Assembly (NCBI RefSeq): GCF_003994255.1
Contig: NZ_ML133855.1
Span: 62,001 to 126,000, forward strand
DNA length: 64,000 bases
Source of the DNA: Brachybacterium paraconglomeratum
GTDB lineage: Bacteria; Actinomycetota; Actinomycetes; Actinomycetales; Dermabacteraceae
Direction: 5' to 3'
Below the pieces are notes generated by a model. That model searched no databases. It saw only the letters and a program-made list of their open reading frames with translations, and was not told the origin of the DNA. Within the stretch, counting starts at the first letter, position 1, and each line of letters starts with the position of its first letter. Positions 56,697 to 64,000 of this stretch are shown here, piece after piece. Made by a program: the position numbers and the translations under genes.

Positions 56697-58193
56697 ATGC
56701 AGACGATCGACCTCCTGGTGATCGCGGCCTATCTGGTCGCCACCGCCTGGCTCGGCCTGAAGCTCAGCGGGAAGCAGACCGGGCTGAAGGACTTCTTCCT
56801 GGGCGGGCGCGACCTGCCGTGGTGGGCGGTGTGCCTGTCCGTCGTGGCCACCGAGACCAGCGCCCTGACCGTCATCGGGATCCCGGTGATGAGCTATCTG
56901 GGCAACCTCTCGTACCTGCAGCTCGGGCTCGGCTACATCCTGGGCAGGGTCGTGGTCGCCTTCTTCATGCTGCCGCGCTACTACGACGGCGAGATGATCA
57001 CCGCCTACGCCTACCTGGGCAAGCGGTTCGGGACGAGCACCCAGACCACCGCTGGGGTCACCTTCCTGATCACCCGCCTGCTGGCCGACGGGATCCGGGT
57101 GATCGCCGCGGCGATCCCTCTGAAGGTGATCCTCGACGGGCTGGGCGTGGACCTCTCGTACTTCGCGATCACGGTGATCCTCTCCGTGGTGACCATCCTC
57201 TACACCTTCATCGGCGGCATCACGGCAGTGGTGTGGGTGGACGTGGTCCAGATGCTGCTCTATGTGGTCGGCGGGCTGATCGCGATCGCGGTCGTCGTCT
57301 CCTCGATCGGCGCCGGCTGGCTGGGCGCGGCGGCCGAGGCCGGCAAGGCCCAGGTCTTCGTGTGGTCCGGCAGCCCGCTCAGCGGCGATGACACCTTCCT
57401 GGTCTCCGTGCTCGGCGGCACGGTGTTCGCGATGGCCTCCCACGGCTCCGACCAGCTCGTCGTCCAGCGCCTGCTCGCCTGCCGCTCGAAGGTCGAGGCG
57501 CAGAAGGCGATCATCGTCTCCGGTGTGATCGTCACCGTGCAGTTCGGGGTCTTCCTGCTGGTCGGCCTCGCGCTGTGGGGCTGGTACGGCGCCACCGCCC
57601 CGGCGGAGCTGGGCCTGACCCGCGACGACGAGATCTTCCCCCTGTTCATCGTCGAGGAGATGCCGACGGGGCTGTCCGGGCTGCTGCTGGCGGGGATCCT
57701 CGCCGCCGCGATGTCGACCCTGTCCTCCTCGCTGTCCGCGCTGAGCTCCTCGACCGTCACCGACGTGGTCGCGAAGCTGCGTCGCATCCCGCTCAGCGAC
57801 GCGGAGGGCCTGCGGATCGGCCGCTGGGCCACGATCTGCTGGGGCCTGGCCTTCATCGCCCCGGCCACGATCTTCCGCTCCGACGAGGGCAGCATCGTGG
57901 TGCTCGCCCTCGGCGTCGCCGGCATCACGTACGGCGGGCTGCTGGGCGCCTTCGTGCTCGGGATCGTGAACGGGCGGGCTCGGGCGGGCGACGCGAACAT
58001 CGCCTTCGTGCTCGCCGTCGCGGTCAATGCATTCTTCTTCGTGATGGAGAAGTACGTGATCGGCGAGGTGTGGGTGGCCTGGCAGTGGTACCCGCTGCTG
58101 GGCGTGCTCGTCACCCTCGCGGTCGGCGGCGCGCTGTCGCTGCGACACCGGGGTGCGCAGTCGCCGGAGACGGCGGGCAGCCTCCGGTCGTGA
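56697..58193 (+). CDS. Sodium:solute symporter (SSS family)
   Basis: This 498-residue permease has about 13 helices. Family motifs are TAWLGLKLSGKQTGLKDFFLGGRDLPWWAVCLSVVATETSALT in the first two helices, GITAVVWVDVVQMLLYVVG in helix 6, and GSDQLVVQRLLACRS after helix 7, the last being the SSS consensus with the Asp-Gln pair. Relatives carry sugars, amino acids or monocarboxylates with Na+. ATG 56697 has AAGGGGAG 7 nt upstream. Divergence from scoAB suggests acetoacetate or another short acid as a substrate; that is inference. Confidence 0.88.
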   Translation: MQTIDLLVIAAYLVATAWLGLKLSGKQTGLKDFFLGGRDLPWWAVCLSVVATETSALTVIGIPVMSYLGNLSYLQLGLGYILGRVVVAFFMLPRYYDGEMITAYAYLGKRFGTSTQTTAGVTFLITRLLADGIRVIAAAIPLKVILDGLGVDLSYFAITVILSVVTILYTFIGGITAVVWVDVVQMLLYVVGGLIAIAVVVSSIGAGWLGAAAEAGKAQVFVWSGSPLSGDDTFLVSVLGGTVFAMASHGSDQLVVQRLLACRSKVEAQKAIIVSGVIVTVQFGVFLLVGLALWGWYGATAPAELGLTRDDEIFPLFIVEEMPTGLSGLLLAGILAAAMSTLSSSLSALSSSTVTDVVAKLRRIPLSDAEGLRIGRWATICWGLAFIAPATIFRSDEGSIVVLALGVAGITYGGLLGAFVLGIVNGRARAGDANIAFVLAVAVNAFFFVMEKYVIGEVWVAWQWYPLLGVLVTLAVGGALSLRHRGAQSPETAGSLRS

Positions 58194-58225
58194 GGGGCAT
58201 CGGCGTCGCGGGGATCGCGCCGGCG

Positions 58226-58862
58226 TCAGCCGTCCCGATCGGGCCGGGGAGCCGGTGACGCGTCCCGTGCCTCGTCGCGACCGTGCCCGGGCGCGGCCTC
58301 CCGCACCCCGGGGACCGGGGTCGTGCCGGAGAACTCGGACGCGAGGGCGTCGACGCCGCGTTGAGGATGCGCTCGGTCGAGCAGCTGCTGCCGCCGCTCC
58401 CGGGTCGCATCGGGCTCCACGCCCAGGACCCGGGCGCGATCGGAGGCGAGGCCAGGGTCGCTTTCGCCGTCGCGGTTGAACGACCACATCAGCATCGGGT
58501 CGCCCAGGGGGAGCGGATGCCCGCCTCCCTTGTCATGCCGTCCCGTGTGCCAGGTGTGCCAGGTCTTCCTGTACGAGTTCACCAGCTCGGCCATGAGCTG
58601 CTGCTCCGCGAACGCCGGCAGGCCCGGAGCGATGAGCTGACCGGAGAGGACCTCGTAGTTGTGCGGGTGCCAGTACCCGCACTCCTCCTAGGGGAGGGTG
58701 TCGAACAGCGACTCGGAGACGATGTACTCGATGCCGATCAGATTCGCCTCGGAGGTGTTGCCGTCGAAGAGGACGCAGGCCCAGCAGCATCGCCCCCGAG
58801 CGGTGCCCGCTGGTCCTCAGCGCGTCGACATCGGTGGTGAGGCAGAAGGGGCGGTATGGAAC
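58226..58862 (-). pseudogene. DUF1264 family gene, broken by frameshift and nonsense
   Basis: On the minus strand the frame reads CVLFDGNTSEANLIGIEYIVSESLFDTLP, then TAG (58688-58690), then EECGYWHPHNYEVLSGQLIAPGLPAF...MAELVNSYRKTWHTWHTGRHDKGGGHPLPLGDPMLMWSFNRDGE. This is a clear DUF1264 (oil-body-associated-protein-like) sequence. Upstream, FCLTTDVDALR is in a different frame, indicating a shift near 58790-58820, and the N-terminus is not recognisable. The apparent start at MAELVN (58594) would encode only the C-terminal half, so the gene is judged dead. Confidence 0.7.
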
Positions 58863-59193
58863 CGGTCGGCCCGACCTCCGCCGGGTCTCTCGGAGTCGTG
58901 CGCTGTCTCGCACGCTACGCATGCACTCGGCCGCTGAGAAGGACACGGACCGATTGGATCGTGACCGGGTCGGACCAGAGGAGGGAGGACCGGCGTGGAT
59001 GGCGAGTGGACGCAGCCGGTCATCGACTCCCGGAGCCGCGAGCCTCCGTGCAGGTGATCGTGGAGAACGGCTGCGTCCGGGCGGATATGCAGTAATCTTC
59101 AATCACGGCGTCATGACACCGATCGCGGTCGGCGCCTGCAGCCAGGTCGTCGGCTGCTGCCTCGGCCCCGCGGGACCACAGATGAGGAGAACG
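58863..59193. other. Intergenic region before the TetR gene
   Basis: These 331 bp show no recognisable coding sequence. They may include the eroded 5' end of the DUF1264 gene and the TetR promoter; TGCAGTAATCTTC at 59087-59099 contains TAATCT, a good -10 box, about 95 nt before the TetR start. Confidence 0.45.
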
Positions 59194-59910
59194 ATGTCTG
59201 CACAAGGATCCACGGTCGACAGTCCGGAGGCCCCGCAGCCGATCGCGAAAGGGTCGGGCGCCACGACGTCGGCGAGACCGGCCGGTGAGGAATCCCCCGA
59301 GATCCGCACCGGTGCTCGAGGACGCCGCGAGGAGATCATCGACGGCGCAGCGGAGATGTTCGCGGACCACGGCTATCACGGCTCCAGCCTGCGCGAGATC
59401 TCGAAGCACATCGGTATCTCCCACTCCGGGATGCTGCACCATTTCGACTGCAAGACTGCGCTGCTCGACGGCGTGATCGATCGGCTCGAGGAGCACGCCC
59501 AGAGCGCACTCGACCGCGCTCCCGAGCTGCGCGCGAACCGAGGTGCGCTGCTGCAGGGGCTGGTCGAGCTCTGGCACCCCGCTGCTCTTCCGATTCGTCT
59601 GCTCGCCACGCTGGATGCGGAATCCGTCAGCGAGGACCACCCCGGTCGCTACCGGATGGCCAGGCTGCGGAAGGTGCACGAGCACATCCTGGAGGACTGC
59701 TTCACGAGCTTCGCCGAGCAGGGGCTCCTGCGTGCCGGAACGGATCCGGCTTTCGCGGGCCGCGCCCTGTTCGCCCAGGTGCTCAATCTCGCCGTCCGTG
59801 AGAAGACCGTGCAGCCGCTGCAGCACCGCTCCCACGACGATGCGCCGCTGAAGGACCTCGCCATGCAGGTGGACATCTTCTTCCTCGAGGAGCAGCTCTC
59901 GGTCGATTGA
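59194..59910 (+). CDS. TetR/AcrR family regulator, paralogue of the asd-linked one
   Basis: This is a 238-residue TetR regulator with a 40-residue polar N-terminus and helix-turn-helix REEIIDGAAEMFADHGYHGSSLREISKHIGISHSGMLHHFDCK. The C-terminal domain has HPGRYRMARLRKVHEHILEDCF, nearly collinear with the regulator at 38455-39312. ATG 59194 has GAGGAG 6 nt upstream. Base composition is slightly less GC-rich than that of its neighbours. It is divergent from the DUF1264 pseudogene, which may have been its target. Confidence 0.87.
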   Translation: MSAQGSTVDSPEAPQPIAKGSGATTSARPAGEESPEIRTGARGRREEIIDGAAEMFADHGYHGSSLREISKHIGISHSGMLHHFDCKTALLDGVIDRLEEHAQSALDRAPELRANRGALLQGLVELWHPAALPIRLLATLDAESVSEDHPGRYRMARLRKVHEHILEDCFTSFAEQGLLRAGTDPAFAGRALFAQVLNLAVREKTVQPLQHRSHDDAPLKDLAMQVDIFFLEEQLSVD

Positions 59911-59952
59911 CGGTGGTGTGCTCCTCGGCCGCCCTGCCCTCGCGGACGTGAC

Positions 59953-60330
59953 TCAGCGGTCGTCTCGATAGTGGTCGGAGAGGGCGCTCTCGTCGGCGCC
60001 CAGAGCATCGAGGGCGGAGGCCAGCCCCGACGGCATGTCGAGGCGCACCACCTGGTTCACCGCACCGAACCGGCCGAGGCGCAGCAGAACGTTGCCCGCC
60101 GTCCGATCCACCTCGACAGCGAGGAGCTCGCCGGTGGCGTCCTGACCCACCAGGATCTCTCCCTCGTCGACCGAGTAGGGTTCGCCGGCACGCAGCTCGA
60201 GTTCATGCCTGCCGCATATCTCGTACTCGAAGCTCCCGGCGGAGTACCACATCTGCGGTGGCGCCGTGCATCGACGGACCTCGCATCTGCGCGGGAAGAT
60301 CTCGGAGTTCTGATGCTTGTGAAGTGTCAT
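59953..60330 (-). CDS. Small protein with a possible zinc site
   Basis: I do not recognise this 125-residue soluble protein. Near the N-terminus RRCEVRRCTAPPQ and YEICGRHELELR give a C-x4-C...C-x2-H pattern, likely a single zinc knuckle. The rest is mixed alpha/beta with repeated acidic residues and ends ALGADESALSDHYRDDR. ATG 60330 has GGAAG 5 nt upstream; a GTG at 60342 is the alternative. It lies in a cluster of small genes downstream of the GAF-ANTAR regulator on the same strand. Confidence 0.6.
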   Translation of the reverse strand: MTLHKHQNSEIFPRRCEVRRCTAPPQMWYSAGSFEYEICGRHELELRAGEPYSVDEGEILVGQDATGELLAVEVDRTAGNVLLRLGRFGAVNQVVRLDMPSGLASALDALGADESALSDHYRDDR

Positions 60331-60418
60331 GAAGGCTTCCACTCTCCCCGGTCCAGAGGTGCGCGGACGTTCGGGAGGGTAGGCCTGCCTTCCGGCACGG
60401 GACGATGAGTGCCTGCGG

Positions 60419-60629
60419 TCAGCCCTTGTCGCGGTGCGGCAGGCCTCCCTGCTCCTCGAGCCTGAGCGCGATGCCGATGGCGAAGAAGGTCGGTGCCCAC
60501 TCGCCGACGAACAGGCCCCACCGGTCGGCCTGTGCGCGGGAGTCCTCGGCCTTCATCGCCGACATCCCCCATGCGGACGAGGGAGAGGCCGATGGAGACG
60601 AGGCCGGCGGCGTACATGTGGTTCGCCAT
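60419..60629 (-). pseudogene. Small membrane protein with a frameshift at a G5 tract
   Basis: ATG 60629, with a strong AGGAGG site 8 nt upstream, opens MANHMYAAGLVSIGLSLV, a membrane helix. The frame then shifts by one at a run of five G (minus strand, 60566-60570); after the shift it continues MSAMKAEDSRAQADRWGLF, VGEWAPTFFAIGIALRLEEQGGLPHRDKG and stops at 60419. The full length, 211 nt, is 70 codons plus one base. Four G instead of five would restore one product of about 69 residues with two helices. It may be a true mutation, phase variation or a sequencing error. Confidence 0.6.
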
Positions 60630-60815
60630 CACGCCCACCTCCTCGAGGAGGCGATGTTCGGAATCTCGGTGTGCGTACCACCCTGGCACGCTCGGGCCCC
60701 GACCAGAAGCGGCCGGACCGATCGTATGGATATCGAGCGTGCGGTCCACCACGACGTGGTGCCCGGTCCAGAACCGCATGCCGTCCGCATCCCTCGGGCA
60801 CCCGCAGGAGCCGTC

Positions 60816-61547
60816 CTACGCGCGGAAGTGGTTCTCGAGGTAGTCCGGGTCCAGGGACGAGACGAGCTCGACGGCGAGATCGCGGAGCTTGACGTTGCGG
60901 TGGTTGGAGGCGTCCTTGAGGATGCGCATCGCCTCGGCGTGGGTGCAGCGGTTCTGGCCCATGATGATCCCCGCCGCGAGACTGATCACCGTGTGGGAGC
61001 TCATCGCCGCGTGCAGGTCGTGCTCGGCCTCGCGATGAGAGGCCAGGCGGACGGCGAGACGCAGGGCGCCCGAGGCCCGGTCGACCTCCTGCTGGATGCT
61101 CGCGATCACGTCCGCCTCGAAATGGTGGGGCGCGGGGGAGTAGACGTTCAGGCCGGCCCAGGCATCGTCGCCCAAGTCGAAAGGGACGCCGAGGATGGAG
61201 CGCACGCCCTGTTCCGCGGCCGCGGGGAGATAGTCCGGCCACCGCGTGTCCTCGCGCACGTCGCCCACTCTGATCACGGTGTCCTCCCGGATCGCCGTCA
61301 TGCAGGGCCCGTCGGTGAAGCTGTTCTGCAGCTCGTCGAGGGCTTGCGCCTCGAGCCCGGAGGCCGCGGCGGTGCTCGCCTTCCTCTTCCGCAGCAGAGT
61401 CACCGCGCACCACGCCGGGGCGTCGCCATCTGAGATCTCCCGAGCGAGCATCGCGGTGAAGTCCTCGAGGAACGCGGAGATGTCGTCGCTGTGCAGGAGA
61501 AGATCCTGGAGCTCCTGTCGATCCATCGCGACTACGTCATCGGTCAT
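60816..61547 (-). CDS. GAF-ANTAR domain regulator
   Basis: This 243-residue protein joins a GAF sensory domain (about 30-170: FTDGPCMTAIREDTVIRVGDVREDTRWPDY, GVRSILGVPFDLG) to a C-terminal ANTAR RNA-binding domain (about 180-235: SSHTVISLAAGIIMGQNRCTHAEAMRILKDASNHRNVKLRDLAVELV). ANTAR proteins act as antiterminators by binding paired hexaloop hairpins in target mRNAs; the GAF domain senses a small ligand or redox state. GGAG lies 5 nt before ATG 61547. No two-hairpin ANTAR target was recognised nearby. Confidence 0.9.
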   Translation of the reverse strand: MTDDVVAMDRQELQDLLLHSDDISAFLEDFTAMLAREISDGDAPAWCAVTLLRKRKASTAAASGLEAQALDELQNSFTDGPCMTAIREDTVIRVGDVREDTRWPDYLPAAAEQGVRSILGVPFDLGDDAWAGLNVYSPAPHHFEADVIASIQQEVDRASGALRLAVRLASHREAEHDLHAAMSSHTVISLAAGIIMGQNRCTHAEAMRILKDASNHRNVKLRDLAVELVSSLDPDYLENHFRA

Positions 61548-62019
61548 CTCGGCTCCGTTCTTGCCGTGCGGGTGATCGGTCGTGGCCCGGGACGACCGAC
61601 GGTCTTGACATCAACGGTACATTCGCGCGAGGCAGACCCGCCCGGGGCGGCGCTGCAGGGGGAGCGAGAGGGTGCGCGAGCGGCCTGAGCGGGTTCGGCC
61701 GAGTGGTCAGCGCTCGCCGGACGATTCCTCTCTGCGGACAGTTCTCTCGGGGTGGCCCGCACCGGATCGTGCACCACCGGCGCGTAGGACGCGTAGCGTC
61801 GAGCTGACCGCCGCGTGACGACGTCGCCAGATCCTGACTGTCGGCCTCTTCTACGCCCACTACGGGATCGGCTGAGTCCTCCGGGGCCCTGAGCACGCTG
61901 TGTCGGGAATCGGGCGAGGCGTCGCGGGATCGTCCGACCGATGTCCACCGCGGTTCATCCCGCGTCCATCTGCGGCGGTGACGGTGAGGGAGCACCACTG
62001 CCCCCGACCGGGAGTCCCC
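61548..62019. other. Intergenic region between GAF-ANTAR gene and phoD
   Basis: These 472 bp lack a credible gene. The main feature is the PHO box at 61943-61974. The rest shows only short frames without ribosome sites. Confidence 0.55.
61943..61974 (+). promoter_or_regulatory. PHO box (PhoP binding site) before phoD
   Basis: Three adjacent direct-repeat units, GTCCACCGCG, GTTCATCCCGC and GTCCATCTGCG, have a 10-11 bp period. The last two match the actinobacterial PHO-box unit (GTTCACC-like, 11 bp). The array lies about 45 bp before the phoD start, the expected place for activation by PhoP under phosphate limitation. Confidence 0.6.
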
Positions 62020-63570
62020 ATGCCCAGCGCGCCCACCGCCGCCCCCGTCAGCCGTCGCCGCCTGCTCCAGCTCAGCGGCGCCTCCGCCGCCATGCTCGCG
62101 CTCGGCATCGACGCCCCCTCGGTCGAGGCCGCCCCGCCGCCGGGGACCGAGGGGATGTTCTCCCTCGGCGTCGCGAGCGGCGCTCCGCGCCCCGACGGGG
62201 CGGTGCTGTGGACCCGCCTGGCCCCGGAGCCTCTGGCCGAGGACGGCCACGGCGGGATGCCGCTGAAGGAGGTGACGGTGCGCTGGGAGGTCGCGACCGA
62301 CGAGAACTTCCGCGACATCGTCGCCCACGGCCGGGCACTGGCCCAGCCCGGCCTCGCCCACTCCGTGCACCCGCGCGTCGAGGGGCTCGAGCCCGGCACC
62401 GAGCACTTCTACCGTTTCCGGGTGGGGCGCGAGCTCAGCCCCGTCGGCCGCTTCCGCACCCTGCCCGGTGCGGGCGAGACCCCGGAGTCGTTCTCCTTCG
62501 GGCTCGTCTCCTGCCAGGCCTGGTACCACGGCCACTTCACCGCCCACCGCCATCTCGCGGCGGAGGAGGACCTCGACCTGGTCGTCTTCGTCGGCGACTA
62601 CATCTACGAGTACGGCATCACGGAGACGAACCTGTGGCGCCAGGGGGCCGAGGTGGGCGAGGCGCATCGGGTCGAGATCGAGACGCTCGAGCAGTACCGT
62701 CTGCGGTACGCCCTGTTCAAGTCCGATCCGCACCTGCAGGCCGTCCACGCCCGCGCCGCGGCGGTCGCCGTCTGGGACGACCACGAGGTGCAGAACAACT
62801 ACACCGGCCCCCTCTCCGACACCGGCATCGGCGAGGAGGACTTCGCCCACCGGATCGCGGTCGCCTATCGCGCGTTCTACGAGAACATGCCGCTGGACGT
62901 CGCCGCGCTGCCCGAGGGCCCGGACACCGACATCACCGCCGGCTTCGACGTCGGGGCGCTGGCCCGCTTCTCGCTGCTGGACTCCCGCCAGTTCCGCGAC
63001 GCGGAGCCGGCCGACGCCGCCGAGCAGCAGCGCGAAAACCGCACCATCCTCGGCGCCGCGCAGGAGGAGTGGGTCGGGGAGCGGCTCGCGAGCTCCGAGG
63101 CGACCTGGAACCTGCTCGCCAACGGCGTGGTGCTGGTGCCGATCAACGAGAAGAGCACCGACATGTGGGACGGCTATCCGGCGGCCCGCCGGCGCCTGCT
63201 CGCCCAGATGGCCGAGGCGCAGAACCCGGTGATGCTCACCGGAGACATCCACAAGCACGTCGCCGCCGAGATCCCCGCCGACCCCGACGACCCGGGCGAG
63301 GAGCGGCTGGGCGTGGAGCTGGTGTGCACCTCGGTCGCCTCGGACGGGGACGGCGCCGAGGACGCCGGCAGCCCCGAGACCTGGACCCGGCACGACTACG
63401 TGAAGCTCTACGACGGCCGACGCGGCTACGTCCACGTGCGCCTCACCCCCGAGGAGATGGTCTCCAGCTTCCACGTCGTGGAGTGGATCGAGGCCGACGA
63501 CACCGCCCCGAAGCAGCTCACCGCCCGCTTCACCACCCCCGCGGGCGAGCCCCGCCTGATCCCGGCCTGA
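62020..63570 (+). CDS. phoD: PhoD-family alkaline phosphatase
   Basis: This is a secreted Ca/Fe-type alkaline phosphatase/phosphodiesterase of 516 residues. The N-terminus SRRRLLQLSGASAAMLALG is a twin-arginine signal ending near AEA-AP. An Fn3-like PhoD_N domain follows (FSLGVASGAPRPDGAVLWTRL). The catalytic domain shows FGLVSCQAWYHG, VVFVGDYIYEYG, VWDDHEVQNNY, LLDSRQFRD and MLTGDIHKHV. ATG 62020 has GGAG 5 nt upstream. With the PHO box upstream it probably releases phosphate from extracellular esters when phosphate is scarce. An Fn3 protein gene follows after 21 bp. Confidence 0.93.
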   Translation: MPSAPTAAPVSRRRLLQLSGASAAMLALGIDAPSVEAAPPPGTEGMFSLGVASGAPRPDGAVLWTRLAPEPLAEDGHGGMPLKEVTVRWEVATDENFRDIVAHGRALAQPGLAHSVHPRVEGLEPGTEHFYRFRVGRELSPVGRFRTLPGAGETPESFSFGLVSCQAWYHGHFTAHRHLAAEEDLDLVVFVGDYIYEYGITETNLWRQGAEVGEAHRVEIETLEQYRLRYALFKSDPHLQAVHARAAAVAVWDDHEVQNNYTGPLSDTGIGEEDFAHRIAVAYRAFYENMPLDVAALPEGPDTDITAGFDVGALARFSLLDSRQFRDAEPADAAEQQRENRTILGAAQEEWVGERLASSEATWNLLANGVVLVPINEKSTDMWDGYPAARRRLLAQMAEAQNPVMLTGDIHKHVAAEIPADPDDPGEERLGVELVCTSVASDGDGAEDAGSPETWTRHDYVKLYDGRRGYVHVRLTPEEMVSSFHVVEWIEADDTAPKQLTARFTTPAGEPRLIPA

Positions 63571-63591
63571 GCCGGACGAAGGAGCACCGCC

Positions 63592-64000
63592 ATGAGCCCG
63601 CGCCCCGCCGTCGTCACCGGCCTCGCCGCCGAGCCCGCCCTCGTCGCGATCTCCCTTTCCTGGGACTCGCTCGGCTTCGACCCGCTGATCGACCACTACC
63701 GCATCTACGGCCTCCCCGGCGAGACGGCCCCCGACACGGCCGACGAGACCGCGCTGCTGGGCAAGTCCGTCTACCCCCGATTCCGGCACACCGGCCTGGA
63801 CGTCGCGGGCGAGACCTGGACCTACGCGGTCCTCGCCGTCACCGACGCCGGGGAGCGGGGCGAGCCCTCCGCCCCGGTCACCGCCGCCTCCGAGCCCTCG
63901 GTCACCGCGACCGGGACCCCGGTCGCGACTATCGGGGACTTCGACGGCCGCACCCTCGAGCACCTCCTCGCCCCCGCCTCCTACGCGCAGATCCCCGAGC
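63592..64000 (+). CDS. Fibronectin type III protein, partial at window end
   Basis: The first 136 residues are visible; the gene continues past the window. The segment LVAISLSWDSLGFDPLIDHYRIYG...VYPRFRHTGLDVAGETWTYAVLAVTDAGERGEPSAPVTAAS is a standard Fn3 domain. Then ATIGDFDGRTLEHLLAPASYAQI begins a second domain, possibly a lectin- or phosphatase-linked module. No signal peptide is seen. ATG 63592 has GAAGGAG 7 nt upstream. It lies 21 bp after phoD and is probably in the same operon. Confidence 0.75.
   Translation, partial: MSPRPAVVTGLAAEPALVAISLSWDSLGFDPLIDHYRIYGLPGETAPDTADETALLGKSVYPRFRHTGLDVAGETWTYAVLAVTDAGERGEPSAPVTAASEPSVTATGTPVATIGDFDGRTLEHLLAPASYAQIPE

Noticed and set aside
61491-61688. 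Small plus-strand open frame before phoD
   Set aside because: It overlaps the start of the GAF-ANTAR gene in antisense and has no ribosome site or recognisable composition.

Overview
The window is a very GC-rich, gene-dense chromosomal segment of an actinobacterium. Supporting signs are frequent GTG starts, -10 boxes of the TAnnnT type placed 6-7 nt before start codons (leaderless transcripts), a sortase-E-type LAXTG cell-wall signal, ABC sugar importers without their own ATPase, and housekeeping genes in the order ffs ... dnaX ... recR ... lysC-asd. The mix of families fits Micrococcales, most likely Brachybacterium or another member of Dermabacteraceae; this is inference from gene content, not a database match. 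No tRNA, rRNA, CRISPR array, phage module or insertion sequence was recognised.

Layout. 0-11.5 kb: the SRP RNA gene, a CPBP membrane protease, an MFS transporter, a 1605-residue cell-wall-anchored phosphoesterase behind a LacI-family operator, a dicarboxylate/amino-acid symporter, an unrecognised membrane protein and an orphan Phd/YefM-type antitoxin. 11.9-20.2 kb: dnaX (with a greatly enlarged low-complexity tail) and recR, separated by a GyrI-like protein and a GH125 mannosidase; recR is followed by a multi-pass membrane protein. 20.3-34 kb: an ABC exporter whose permease is cut by an in-frame stop, a complete sugar-import set (binding protein plus two permeases), NAD synthetase, and a polyol locus (two permeases, a decayed binding-protein remnant, a SorC-type regulator and a mannitol-2-dehydrogenase-type enzyme). 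34-42 kb: a DUF559-like protein, lysC-asd-tetR, a PRC-barrel-like protein and a Kup potassium transporter. 42-51 kb: an MFS drug exporter with its TetR regulator and tandem operators, a ROK regulator, a translationally coupled three-gene sugar-activation operon (phosphohexomutase, nucleotidyltransferase, GHMP kinase) and a GT4 glycosyltransferase. 51-64 kb: adenosine deaminase, a sigma/anti-sigma fusion protein, succinyl-CoA:3-ketoacid CoA-transferase divergent from a sodium/solute symporter, a DUF1264 pseudogene, a TetR regulator paralogous to the one after asd, a GAF-ANTAR regulator, and a PHO-box-preceded PhoD phosphatase followed by an Fn3 protein that runs off the end.

How the parts fit. 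Carbohydrate handling dominates: two ABC importers (presumably energised by a shared MsiK-type ATPase encoded elsewhere), polyol oxidation, alpha-mannoside trimming, and synthesis of an activated sugar for a glycosyltransferase. Two secreted phosphoesterases suggest phosphate scavenging from outside the cell. Four loci look broken or possibly mis-sequenced: the ABC-2 permease, the polyol-binding protein, the DUF1264 gene and a small membrane protein. Recurring non-coding structure includes long perfect hairpins between convergent genes and a family of imperfect palindromes sharing one arm. The best candidates for less-described biology are the sugar-activation operon, the membrane-tethered sigma/anti-sigma fusion, and the orphan antitoxin with its palindrome.
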